Shown here: positions 43,341 to 51,476 of the stretch, piece by piece
Position numbering within the stretch: the stretch's first letter is position 1
How the letters are laid out: each line of letters begins with the position of its first letter
Origin: Novosphingopyxis sp965218915
Lineage (GTDB): Bacteria; Pseudomonadota; Alphaproteobacteria; Sphingomonadales; Sphingomonadaceae
Assembly: GCF_965218915.1 (NCBI RefSeq)
Contig: NZ_OZ244708.1
Span: 1,860,001-1,924,000, forward strand
DNA length: 64,000 nt
Direction: 5' to 3'
Translations under genes and position numbers: made by a program
The notes under the pieces: model-generated
What the model was told of the DNA's origin: nothing
What the model saw: the letters and a program-made list of their open reading frames with translations, nothing else
Databases searched by the model: none

Positions 43341-44219
43341 TCATCTCACCAGATGCGGCCGCGCTATCCCGTGTTGGCCGACTTCGAGGCGAAGCAGGGC
43401 TCCCGCGAGCGGTTCACCTGCGCGTTCCGCGTCGCTCATCCCGTCCGATGCGCTGGTGACGTAGAGTGTGGCGAGGTTCTCGCCGGCAAACGCCGGCATG
43501 GTCGGCTGGCTGACCGGGAGATCGATATCGCGATCGATCGTCCCGTCGGCATAAAAGCGTCGCAGCTTGCCGCCGCCGTGCAGCGCCGACCAATAACCCC
43601 CCTCGCTGTCGACCGCCGCACCGTCCGGAATCCCGAGATGCTCGGGCACCGTTGCGAACAGGCGTCGATTGGAGATTGTGCCGCCATCGCAATCATAATC
43701 GAAGGCGATGATCTCGCGCCGGTTGCTGTGCGACAGGAAAAAGGTCGCGTCGTCCGCGCTCCACGCCATGCCGTTGTGCAGTTCGGCCGCGTCAGGTTCA
43801 TCGCGCAGTCCGCCGTCCAGCGTGAAGCTATGGAGCTTGCCCGGGCGCTTGTCCGGGGTTCCTTTCAAGGGATCGAACATCACGCCGATCCAGAAACGGC
43901 CCTTAGCGTCGCATCCGCCCTCGTTGAAACGGAACAGCGCGGGATCGAACGGAGCGGCAGCGAGCAAATGCAGCGCGCCGCTGTCGAGATCGAGCCGGTA
44001 TATCCCTTCGCGCAGCGCGACGACGGCGCCGCCATCTTCGGTCAACGCGAACCCGCCGATGTCGCTGGTCATATGCCAACTTTGGGTCGCGCCGTCCGTG
44101 GGTTGATATCGATGCAACGCGGGTGCTTTGACGTCAATCCAGTAGAGCGCAGACTGTGACGCCACCCAAGTGGGGGATTCGCCAATTGTCGCACGAGCAT
44201 TCAGCGCGGGTTCGATCAT
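43341..44219 (-). CDS. SMP-30/gluconolactonase/LRE family protein (copy 1)
   Basis: 292 aa, six-bladed propeller of the SMP-30 family. GESPTWVASQSALYWIDV at the N-terminus, FNEGGCDAKGRFWIG and LHNGMAWSADDATFFLSHS carry the metal-binding Glu, Asn and Asp. Members hydrolyse sugar lactones, here plausibly the product of the neighbouring dehydrogenases. AGGAAC precedes the ATG as ribosome binding site. It is divergent from the isomerase gene. Confidence 0.9.
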   Translation of the reverse strand: MIEPALNARATIGESPTWVASQSALYWIDVKAPALHRYQPTDGATQSWHMTSDIGGFALTEDGGAVVALREGIYRLDLDSGALHLLAAAPFDPALFRFNEGGCDAKGRFWIGVMFDPLKGTPDKRPGKLHSFTLDGGLRDEPDAAELHNGMAWSADDATFFLSHSNRREIIAFDYDCDGGTISNRRLFATVPEHLGIPDGAAVDSEGGYWSALHGGGKLRRFYADGTIDRDIDLPVSQPTMPAFAGENLATLYVTSASDGMSDAERAGEPLAGALLRLEVGQHGIARPHLVR

Positions 44220-44301
44220 GTTCGATGGTTCCTCTCGATCAAAAAAACCGACGCGTGCCGGGGCCGTTCCGAGGGCTCGCGCATTATTGGTCTGAAAAGA
44301 A

Positions 44302-44480
44302 GGCGATTACGTCCTTTGCAAACCCAGTCGGATGGAAGTCCGGAGGCATAGCTCCGCCTCTCTTTGTTCGTCATGCCAGCGAAAGCTGGCATCTCAGGCG
44401 TCATGGCAATCCGGCCCGAGACCCCAGCTTTCGCTGGGGTGACGAGCGAAGGGAATGGGTTTGCAAGGTACATAATCGCC
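44302..44480. mobile_element. possible MITE-like element with 25-bp terminal inverted repeats
   Basis: 44302-44326 and 44456-44480 are inverted copies matching at 22 of 25 positions (GGCGATTA..TTGCAAACCCA). Between them lies the two-hairpin CGTCA...TGACG repeat. The whole is 179 bp and contains no gene. It fills most of the 276-base divergent spacer between the lactonase and isomerase genes. A clear target-site duplication was not found. Confidence 0.55.
44369..44444. repeat. two-hairpin palindromic repeat, second copy
   Basis: Same stems as the unit at 28446: TGCCAGC-GAAA-GCTGGCA and CCCCAGC-TTTC-GCTGGGG, bounded by CGTCA and TGACG. The spacer between hairpins differs. It sits inside the larger inverted-repeat element. 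Confidence 0.87.
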
Positions 44481-44495
44481 AAAAGGAACGCCGCC

Positions 44496-45356
44496 ATGTC
44501 ATCCCTGCCCTTCACCTTCGGCATCAGCGAGTTCACCACCATGCCCTGGTCGTTCGATCAGGACGTGGCGCGCTATGCCGGGCTCGGCGTCGACTCGATT
44601 GAAGTCGTCGAGGCCAAGCTCGATGACGATCGCTTCGCCGATCAGATGCGCTCGATCGCCGATGCCGGGCTGACGATCAGCGGCATTCAGCCCAGGATAC
44701 GCACCTTTTTCGGCAGCCGGATGATGCCCGATCCAAAGGGCGTCGAGGAGCGAACCACCTGTCTGCGCCGGTCGATCGAGCGGCTGGCGGCATTTGCCCC
44801 CGGCGTGCCGTTCATCACCAATACCGGCGCACACCCGCAGGGCGACATGGCCGAGGCAATGGAAGTCGTCGCCGAAAAGCTCGGCGAACTCGGTCGCATC
44901 GCAGCAGATCATGGCGTGACGATAGCCCTGGAGCCGCTCAATCCCACCTCGGCAAATATCGAAAGCGCGATCTGGACGATCGATCAGGCGCTCGATGTGA
45001 TTGCGGCGAGCGGTAGCGATGATGTGGGGCTATGCCTCGATTACTGGAATATCTGGCAGAACGACGATGTCGAGGCGGCGATCGCGCGCGCGGGCGATCG
45101 CATCTTCACGGTGCAGGCGAGCGACTGGCGCACGCCGCGCTCGTTCGCCGATCGCATCGTGCCGGGCGACGGCGTCATCCCCCTCGCCGCGCTGATCGAA
45201 GCGACGCGGGCGACGGGGTATGACAGGCCGTGGGTGGTCGAGATATTTTCCAACGAGGTTACCGATTCGCTCTACGACGACGATCTAGAAACGGTCGTGC
45301 GGCGCTGTCGTGAGGGCATGGCGGACGCTTGGGAGCGGCATGACTTGAACGGCTGA
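44496..45356 (+). CDS. sugar phosphate isomerase/epimerase (xylose isomerase-like TIM barrel)
   Basis: 286 aa. The AP_endonuc_2/IolE-like fold is shown by ISEFTTMPWSFDQDVARYAGLGVDSIEVVEAKL, ALEPLNPTSANI (metal-binding Glu), VGLCLDYWNIWQNDD and WVVEIFSNE. Members isomerise, epimerise or dehydrate free or keto sugars. The ATG (MSSLPFTFGISEF) is preceded by AAAAGGAAC; the longer upstream frame is the repeat element. It ends 19 bases from the convergent epimerase gene. Confidence 0.86.
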   Translation: MSSLPFTFGISEFTTMPWSFDQDVARYAGLGVDSIEVVEAKLDDDRFADQMRSIADAGLTISGIQPRIRTFFGSRMMPDPKGVEERTTCLRRSIERLAAFAPGVPFITNTGAHPQGDMAEAMEVVAEKLGELGRIAADHGVTIALEPLNPTSANIESAIWTIDQALDVIAASGSDDVGLCLDYWNIWQNDDVEAAIARAGDRIFTVQASDWRTPRSFADRIVPGDGVIPLAALIEATRATGYDRPWVVEIFSNEVTDSLYDDDLETVVRRCREGMADAWERHDLNG

Positions 45357-45375
45357 CAGTGGTTATTAGCCCAAT

Positions 45376-46464
45376 TCAGCCATTTTTCTCATCTGATTTC
45401 GAGACAATCCCGTTTGCCTTGTACCATGTTTCCGGATCGCGTTTGAGGCCGTCCACGATCTCCGGCAGCGTGGCCGTAAGATGGTGGCTCGGAGACCAGC
45501 AGAGCAGCGTTTTCGCACGCCGGATATCCAGCGCGTAATGATCGCTGCCCTGCCACGCCATGAAAGGCCGGATGAACGGTTCCTTCCCGCCCCCGATCGT
45601 CTTTGGAAGATGCGGTAGAACTTTCTCTTCGACCCAAGCGCCGGTCGCCGCCGCGATCTGCGGAATGCGGATGGTTGCCCATTGCTCGCCGTGAACGAGT
45701 TCGCCGAGCCGATCCTGCAGCGCGGCATAGCCGATCGGATCGGGTTCGCCGACCAGGATCACCGTCTCTTCAGGAAGGTCGGCACGCCGGTCGACCGCGC
45801 GGCGAAACGCGTCGGCCATGTCGGCGTGATGAACCATAGACTGGCCGGTGTCCCGGTTGCCCGGATAGACATGACTTTCCAGATCGCGCTCGTAAATCCG
45901 CGCGATCTGGTGGGCCAGCGTCGGCACGACCGTCTTCTCGCTGTAAAGCCCGGCAAGGTGAAACAGAACGAACGGCGTCACGCCGTGCTCGGCACGAATG
46001 ACATCTTCGGCATCCAACTTGGATTGGGGATAGATCCATTGCGGATCGAGGCGACGTTCCTCGTCGAGATGTTCGCCGGGGCTGACCGCGGCGTGAACCA
46101 GCATCGTGCCCGCATAAGCGATCTGCCCGACGCGGAATGGTTTTAATGCTTCCATCAGTCGGCGCGTGCCGGCCACGTTGAGTGTGTGATAGAGCGGGTC
46201 GTCCTCGCCAGTGAAATCGAAATAGCCGGCAAGGTGGATGACGCTCGCGATCGCGCCGCCATAACGGTCGCGAAAGGTTTCGAAAGCATAGGCGACCGAA
46301 GCGTCTTCGGTCAGGTCGATCGGAACGATCGGCACGGATGCGGACTTGCCCGCCTGATCCATCCCGACGATCGTATAACCATCGCCCAGCGCGCCGACGA
46401 TCGCTTCGCCGACCTCGCCCGAAACGCCGGTAATCAATATTACGGGTTTGCTGTCGTCGGTCAC
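45376..46464 (-). CDS. NAD-dependent epimerase/dehydratase family protein
   Basis: 362 aa, extended SDR. Nucleotide-binding TGVSGEVGEAIVGALG, HLAGYFDF, and the active-site tyrosine and lysine in YPQSKLDAEDVIRAEHG are present. The C-terminal 80 residues bind the substrate. The start is GTG (MTDDSKPVILITG). The substrate is likely a sugar or nucleotide sugar, unknown. It is divergent from the second SDR gene, with a 113-base spacer. Confidence 0.87.
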   Translation of the reverse strand: MTDDSKPVILITGVSGEVGEAIVGALGDGYTIVGMDQAGKSASVPIVPIDLTEDASVAYAFETFRDRYGGAIASVIHLAGYFDFTGEDDPLYHTLNVAGTRRLMEALKPFRVGQIAYAGTMLVHAAVSPGEHLDEERRLDPQWIYPQSKLDAEDVIRAEHGVTPFVLFHLAGLYSEKTVVPTLAHQIARIYERDLESHVYPGNRDTGQSMVHHADMADAFRRAVDRRADLPEETVILVGEPDPIGYAALQDRLGELVHGEQWATIRIPQIAAATGAWVEEKVLPHLPKTIGGGKEPFIRPFMAWQGSDHYALDIRRAKTLLCWSPSHHLTATLPEIVDGLKRDPETWYKANGIVSKSDEKNG

Positions 46465-46577
46465 TTCGTTTTGCCCTTGATGCGGGTGAGGGAGCGTCTT
46501 GCTCGATCCATCGTTCAGCGAAGTAACGAGGCGACGGTTCCACTCCCGGGGCAGCGCGGCAACGAAGGAGCGATGCG

Positions 46578-47360
46578 ATGGTAGATCTCAATCTCAATGG
46601 GCGCATCGCACTGGTCACTGGCGGCGAATCGGGCATCGGCGCGGCGTGTGTCGCTATGCTGGCGGCAGCCGGGGCGGATGTCGGGGTGGTCTATTACAAG
46701 GACGCCGAAAAGGGCGAGGCAAGTGCCGCCGTCGCCGCCGGACTGGGCCACAAGGCGGTGGCCGTCCAGGCCGATATAAGCGAGGAAAAGGATGTCGAAA
46801 ACGCCTTTGACAAAATCGAAAAGGCGATCGGCATTCCCGACATCCTGGTGAATTCCGCCGGCAAGAACATGTCCGGCGTCGAGGTATCGGACATGTCGAG
46901 CGAACAATGGCGGGATCTGCTGGCGACGGATCTGACCGGCAGCTTCTTTACGTCGCGCCGCTTCGTTCGCAATCTCAAGGGGTCCGGGCGGCGGGGAGCG
47001 ATCATCAACATCACCTCGATCCATTCCAGCGTGATGCGCGCCGGAGGTGCCGATTACGATGCCGCCAAGGGCGGGCAGACCAATCTGACCAAGACCTTGG
47101 CGCTGGAAGTCGCCGAACTCGGCATTACCGTCAATGCGATCGCGCCCGGCATGATTCTGACGCCGATGAACGACAAGGCGCTGCACGATGCTTCCTATGC
47201 CGACAAACTCGCGCAGAGCATCCCGCTCAGACGCCCGGGCAAGCCCGAGGACGTCGCCGGCGTGGCGCTGTTCCTCGCCTCGCCCGCCGGCAACTATATC
47301 ACCGGATCGACGGTGACGATCGATGGCGGGCTCTCGCTCCAGCTTGGCCAGGGCGCATGA
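46578..47360 (+). CDS. SDR family oxidoreductase, glucose 1-dehydrogenase-like (copy B)
   Basis: 260 aa. Cofactor motif TGGESGIG, NSAG, and the catalytic set in ITSIHSSVMRAGGADYDAAKGG. It ends in the same GLSLQLGQGA-type tail as copy A (GLQINLGQGA). AAGGAGCG precedes the ATG. Its stop overlaps the propeller gene as ATGA. Copy A and B are paralogues with the same partner gene. Confidence 0.88.
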   Translation: MVDLNLNGRIALVTGGESGIGAACVAMLAAAGADVGVVYYKDAEKGEASAAVAAGLGHKAVAVQADISEEKDVENAFDKIEKAIGIPDILVNSAGKNMSGVEVSDMSSEQWRDLLATDLTGSFFTSRRFVRNLKGSGRRGAIINITSIHSSVMRAGGADYDAAKGGQTNLTKTLALEVAELGITVNAIAPGMILTPMNDKALHDASYADKLAQSIPLRRPGKPEDVAGVALFLASPAGNYITGSTVTIDGGLSLQLGQGA

Positions 47361-48253
47361 GTTTCGGCTTCGAGGTCGAACGGATCGACGCCGTTATCGT
47401 CGACGGACCGGAGGAGCTGATCACGAAAAACATCATGAGCCCTTTCATGTGGCGTGCCGACCGCCACGATGCCGGTCTGATGGCTCTGATCCGCGCAGTG
47501 CCGCGCCATCGCGCCAAGGATGAGGAAAGCGGCCGCATCTGGTATGGGCGGAGCGCCAGCGATGGGCTGGTGTTCCGGATGGATGGCACCCCAGTTCTGG
47601 TGCCCGGCCCGCACGGCAAGGATTCGAACGGCTGCGAGGATCCTACAGTGGTCCCGGCCGACGAGGGATATGTCGTTTTCTATACCGGAGTCGATCACAG
47701 CCGCACCGGACATCTGCTTTACGCGACCGGAAAGGACATGCGCAGTCTGGAAAAACGCGGCGTCGCGCTGCCCAACGGTAAAAGCGAGAATGATAGTAAG
47801 GAAGCGACGGTGCTGCGCCGCAGCGACTCCTGGCGGTTGCTCTATGAATATTCGCATGCCGGTCATTCGCTGATCAGCCTGGTCGACGGCGCCCACCCTG
47901 ACGGGCCTTGGAACGAACAGCCCGACCCATTTTCGCCGCGCCCGGAGAAATGGGACAGCTGGCATCTTTCGACGGGTCCGTTGCTACTCACCGACCCCGA
48001 TCGACCAGTGATGTTTTACAACGGTGCCAACGAGGACGCGGATTGGGGGATCGGTTGGGTTGCGCTGTCGCCCGATCTACGGACCGTCATGGCGCGCTGC
48101 GATGGACCGCTGATTTCGCCGCCGACCGATGCAACCGGCCCGCGCGACATTGCCTTTGCGGCTTCGGTGGTCGAGACCGACGGTACGATCTGGCTCTATT
48201 ATTCGCGCAACGACCGCGAGTTGAAGCGGGCCACGATCCGGCAGACCGGATAA
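47357..48253 (+). CDS. GH130/GH43-like five-bladed propeller glycosidase or phosphorylase (copy B)
   Basis: 298 aa, exactly the length of copy A. It shares the landmarks NGCEDPTV, FYTGVDHS, DSWHLSTGPLLLTD (copy A: DCWHLSPGPIVGEG) and VMFYNGANEDADWGIGWV (copy A: TMFYNGATRDAKWRIGWA). No signal peptide. GH130-like function is inferred from the propeller pattern and acid motif. It is coupled to the SDR upstream and converges with the GMC gene after 7 bases. Confidence 0.72.
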   Translation: MSFGFEVERIDAVIVDGPEELITKNIMSPFMWRADRHDAGLMALIRAVPRHRAKDEESGRIWYGRSASDGLVFRMDGTPVLVPGPHGKDSNGCEDPTVVPADEGYVVFYTGVDHSRTGHLLYATGKDMRSLEKRGVALPNGKSENDSKEATVLRRSDSWRLLYEYSHAGHSLISLVDGAHPDGPWNEQPDPFSPRPEKWDSWHLSTGPLLLTDPDRPVMFYNGANEDADWGIGWVALSPDLRTVMARCDGPLISPPTDATGPRDIAFAASVVETDGTIWLYYSRNDRELKRATIRQTG

Positions 48254-48260
48254 TATCGCC

Positions 48261-49916
48261 TCATAATTCCCCTGCCGCCGCCAGCGCGCCAATCCGGTCT
48301 GCCGTGCGCATCGCGATCGCTTGGATGGTGAGCGACGGGTTGACGCCGCCGACGGTCGGGAAGACGGAGCCGTCGCAGACCCAGAGGTTGGGAATGTCCC
48401 AGCTCCGGCAATCGGCATCGACGACGCTGTGCCTCCGGTCGTCGCCCATGCGGATCGTACCGCCGAGGTGGCAGGTATCGTCTTCCTGAGTGAACATGTC
48501 CGTGGCACCGATCGCCTCGATCGACGCGCCCATCTGCGCGAGCGAATGCTTGACCAGCGCCTTGTCATTATCGCCCCAGCCATATGTGATCCGCGCGACC
48601 CGGAGCCCATATTGATCGAGATCGTCGGCCAACGTCACGCGATTCGCTTCGTCGGGCAGCATTTCGCCGACCATCTTTACCCCTATCATGTGATTGTAAT
48701 GGCGCATTTCCTCGCGCAGCGCGGTGCCCCAAAGTCCCTTGGCTCCCGTCAGTACCGACGCCCATTCGCCCGGCAACGGACCCTGCCCCATCCAGCAATA
48801 GCCACCATGGAAATCCTTGTTATCGTCGTAATTCCAGTGCTCGGTGATGGCGAGGCTGGGTGGTCCCTTATACCATCGCACCGGCTCATCCATGCGGCCC
48901 CAGACCGCGGCGTTGGTCTGGGTCATCAGATTTTTGCCGACCAGGCCCGAACTGTTGGCGAGCCCATCGGGGTAGCGCGCATTAGCCGAATTGAGCAGCA
49001 GACGAGGCGTCTCGACCGCATAGCCGGCGACGATCACGTTGCGCGCGCGCTGGAAATGCCACTTGCCGTCACGATGAAAATGCACGCCGATTGCCAGGCC
49101 GGAGGGACCGGTTTCGATTCTGCCGACCATCGCCAGATCGCGGATCTCGGCTCCAGCCGCCACGGCGCGCGGGATCCATACCGTCAGCGCCGAGCGCTTG
49201 GCATTGGTGGTGCAACCGAACCGGCAGAAACCGCGATAGGCACAGGGCGGAGACTTTCCTTCCGGTCCGGCATGCGGCGCGCTGAGCGTCGCCAGGGGCG
49301 TCTCGGTCCAGTCGATACCGATCGCTTCGCAGCCTTTGGCGAGCAGTTTGCCAGCCGTGTTCAGTTCGTGCGCGCGATAAGGATAGCGCCGTCGCTTCGG
49401 CCCCCAAGGATAGGTCAGCGGACCGGATATGTTGATCTGCTTTTCGGCGAGATCGTAATAATGCCACATCTCCTGCCATGAAATCGGCCAGTCGGCGCCA
49501 TAACCCAGCAAGCTGCGCGACTTGAACCATTCGGGGCGGAAGCGCAGCGCCACCATCGCATAGTGGACGGTCGATCCGCCCACCGCCTTGCCCGAATTGT
49601 TGCCGCCCATCTTGATCGGGTTCGCTCCGTCGACGATGCGCTTGTCGGTCCAGTAGAGCTGGTTCTGCGCAGTTTCGTCGGAGGCGAAATCCTCCATCGG
49701 GCGGAAATAGCCCCCGGCGTCGAAGGCGACGACCGAGAAGCCTTGTTCGGCGAGCAGCGCGGCCAACGTTCCCCCGCCCGCGCCGGTGCCGACGATGACG
49801 AAATCGACCATGTCGGCCTCGCGATATTCGCGCATCGGCACCCAGGCGCCCTTGCGAAAGATATCGGGCGCGCGGCCACGGGTGGCACGCGGCGCGGCGC
49901 GCGGATCAGACGACAT
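48261..49916 (-). CDS. GMC family oxidoreductase (gluconate/glycoside dehydrogenase-like flavoprotein)
   Basis: 551 aa FAD enzyme. VGTGAGGGTLAALLAEQGFSV binds FAD and GGSTVHYAMV follows. A cysteine-rich stretch (CAYRGFCRFGCTTNAK) is typical of the large subunit of membrane sugar dehydrogenases. The C-terminal GGTIRMGDD and WVCDGSVFPTVGGVNPSLTIQ carry the active-site His/Asn region. No Tat signal is visible. The ATG overlaps the subunit-3 gene by 11 bases. It probably oxidises a sugar, aldonate or glycoside at a secondary alcohol; the precise substrate is unknown. Confidence 0.88.
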   Translation of the reverse strand: MSSDPRAAPRATRGRAPDIFRKGAWVPMREYREADMVDFVIVGTGAGGGTLAALLAEQGFSVVAFDAGGYFRPMEDFASDETAQNQLYWTDKRIVDGANPIKMGGNNSGKAVGGSTVHYAMVALRFRPEWFKSRSLLGYGADWPISWQEMWHYYDLAEKQINISGPLTYPWGPKRRRYPYRAHELNTAGKLLAKGCEAIGIDWTETPLATLSAPHAGPEGKSPPCAYRGFCRFGCTTNAKRSALTVWIPRAVAAGAEIRDLAMVGRIETGPSGLAIGVHFHRDGKWHFQRARNVIVAGYAVETPRLLLNSANARYPDGLANSSGLVGKNLMTQTNAAVWGRMDEPVRWYKGPPSLAITEHWNYDDNKDFHGGYCWMGQGPLPGEWASVLTGAKGLWGTALREEMRHYNHMIGVKMVGEMLPDEANRVTLADDLDQYGLRVARITYGWGDNDKALVKHSLAQMGASIEAIGATDMFTQEDDTCHLGGTIRMGDDRRHSVVDADCRSWDIPNLWVCDGSVFPTVGGVNPSLTIQAIAMRTADRIGALAAAGEL

Positions 49917-50550
49917 GCCGGTTCTTGCGCTCCGCTTGCGCTTCCTTGCTCGGTTCGGCCTCTGCGGCTTCCCACGGATCGGGCCGGTCGCCATCGAGCC
50001 GGACATAGCCGCGCGGGGAAGCGGGACCACCGAAACCGATCTCGTTCCACGCCTTGGGCAAGCTGTAATAAAGCGACGGAATATCGGCGAGAATGCGCCG
50101 GTTGAAAAAGGTCTGCGCGCCGAACGGCCAGTGCGCGCCGCCGACCTCGCCGGCTTGCATCGCGCTGAGCAGATCGTCCTGCTCCGCATCGGGCAGCCCG
50201 GCAAAGCCGCGCCCGAACCGCGCCATCGCCTCGGCATCGATCGCCGCGAAACCTCGTCGCCACGCCTCGCGCATGTAGGGCATGTCGTCCTCGCGGAAGC
50301 CATCGCCGTGATCGGCAAGCAGCTTGGCGTCGAGCAATGCGACCAGCGATACCGCATCGCCTTCGCCCGTCTGCGGCAGGATGCGCCGGCATAGCGCATC
50401 GGCGATCGCCCATTCCCCGGCGGTGAGGAAGCGGGGCACATCGGGCGTCGCCAGCCGCTCGTCGATCGCCCGGCGGGTGCGTGCATCCCATGACGGCGTG
50501 CCCCGCTTGGCCAGTACATCATAACCCGGATAACGCGGCGCCTCAATCAC
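49906..50550 (-). CDS. gluconate 2-dehydrogenase subunit 3-like protein
   Basis: 214 aa. The core (FLTAGEWAIADALCRRILPQTGEG, then YMREAWRRGFAAID and FFNRRILADIPSLYYSLPKAWNEIGFGGPASPRGY) matches the gamma subunit that partners GMC dehydrogenases. Family members usually carry an N-terminal Tat signal; here the N-terminus (MIEAPRYPGYDVLAKRGTP) has none. The start is GTG. It overlaps the membrane-protein gene by 8 bases. Confidence 0.87.
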   Translation of the reverse strand: MIEAPRYPGYDVLAKRGTPSWDARTRRAIDERLATPDVPRFLTAGEWAIADALCRRILPQTGEGDAVSLVALLDAKLLADHGDGFREDDMPYMREAWRRGFAAIDAEAMARFGRGFAGLPDAEQDDLLSAMQAGEVGGAHWPFGAQTFFNRRILADIPSLYYSLPKAWNEIGFGGPASPRGYVRLDGDRPDPWEAAEAEPSKEAQAERKNRHVV

Positions 50551-51472
50551 GCGCGTGCTCCTTGAGCAGCGCCAGCGCCGCGATTCCGGCCAGCGCTAGC
50601 CCGGTGAACGATGGCGGCGCCGGCAGCGGCGGTCCGGCAAAGGCATTCTGCCGCCAGTTGCGCCATCCACCGCTCGCGCGCGACACGCCGTAAGCATGAA
50701 GCACGACCCCGGCGACGCCCATCGCCGCGGTCGCCGCCATCCAGTAGTGCGAAACCTTGCGCTCCTTGCCGGCATCGCCCACCGTCGCCACCCCCAGCAG
50801 TGCCGCCGCGACCGGCGGCATCGTCACCGGCAACAGCATCGCCGGATTGTGGAACGCGCCGCGAAGGTGGAGCAGCCCCGCCTCCATGGTCGTGCCGAGC
50901 AGCGACAACGCCGTCGTCGCCGCCGTTACCCGCCCAGCGGGCAGGCCGAAAATCTGCGGTTCGCCTGCAGGGGCATTGTCGCGCACCCGCTCGGCCATGA
51001 ACCCCATCAGACCTGCCAGCGACATCGCCGCCGGCGCGCCGAGCGGCGCGGAATAGAAGATGTTCTGCCAGTCGAACCCGCCGACCTTCTTGGTCACATT
51101 GTAGAGGTGGAAGCCGGTGCCGATAACGCCGATCAGCCCCGCCGCCGCATAGATAATATCGCGTGCCCGATGCGCGCCGTGGCGCTTGTCCGATAGGCCG
51201 TGGACGCTCACCGCGATCGACAACGAAGAGGTAATGAGCGGAGTCCACATCGCCTTGTTGTGAAAATTGCCACGATAATGCTCCATCGCGCTGTCGATCA
51301 GCACCGATGTCGCGATCGTACCCGCCGCGCGGTTGAGCCGGCGCGCGGCGGCGATTGTCGACGTCGGCGAATCCGCCATCATCGATATAGAAGACGCCAG
51401 TCGCTCGATCAGGGGCGCTTCAGGTGCAAGCTGGCTCGACAAAACGCTGTTGCGTTGTGCGCGTACCGCCAC
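50543..51472 (-). CDS. integral membrane protein with internal duplication, next to GMC dehydrogenase
   Basis: 309 aa with about six to eight hydrophobic segments. Two halves repeat one pattern. Half one has MEHYRGNFHNKAMWTP ... GTGFHLYNVTKKVGGFDWQN. Half two has LLHLRGAFHNPAMLLP ... GVVLHAYGVSRASGGWRNW. Each keeps a histidine before RG, an FHN-AM motif, an H-x-Y-x-V motif and a Gly-Gly/Trp loop. I do not recognise a family. Paired histidines near membrane segments would suit heme or quinone contact; this is inference. The start is GTG, 4 bases after the TPP-enzyme stop. Confidence 0.82.
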   Translation of the reverse strand: MAVRAQRNSVLSSQLAPEAPLIERLASSISMMADSPTSTIAAARRLNRAAGTIATSVLIDSAMEHYRGNFHNKAMWTPLITSSLSIAVSVHGLSDKRHGAHRARDIIYAAAGLIGVIGTGFHLYNVTKKVGGFDWQNIFYSAPLGAPAAMSLAGLMGFMAERVRDNAPAGEPQIFGLPAGRVTAATTALSLLGTTMEAGLLHLRGAFHNPAMLLPVTMPPVAAALLGVATVGDAGKERKVSHYWMAATAAMGVAGVVLHAYGVSRASGGWRNWRQNAFAGPPLPAPPSFTGLALAGIAALALLKEHARD

Positions 51473-51476
51473 CGGC

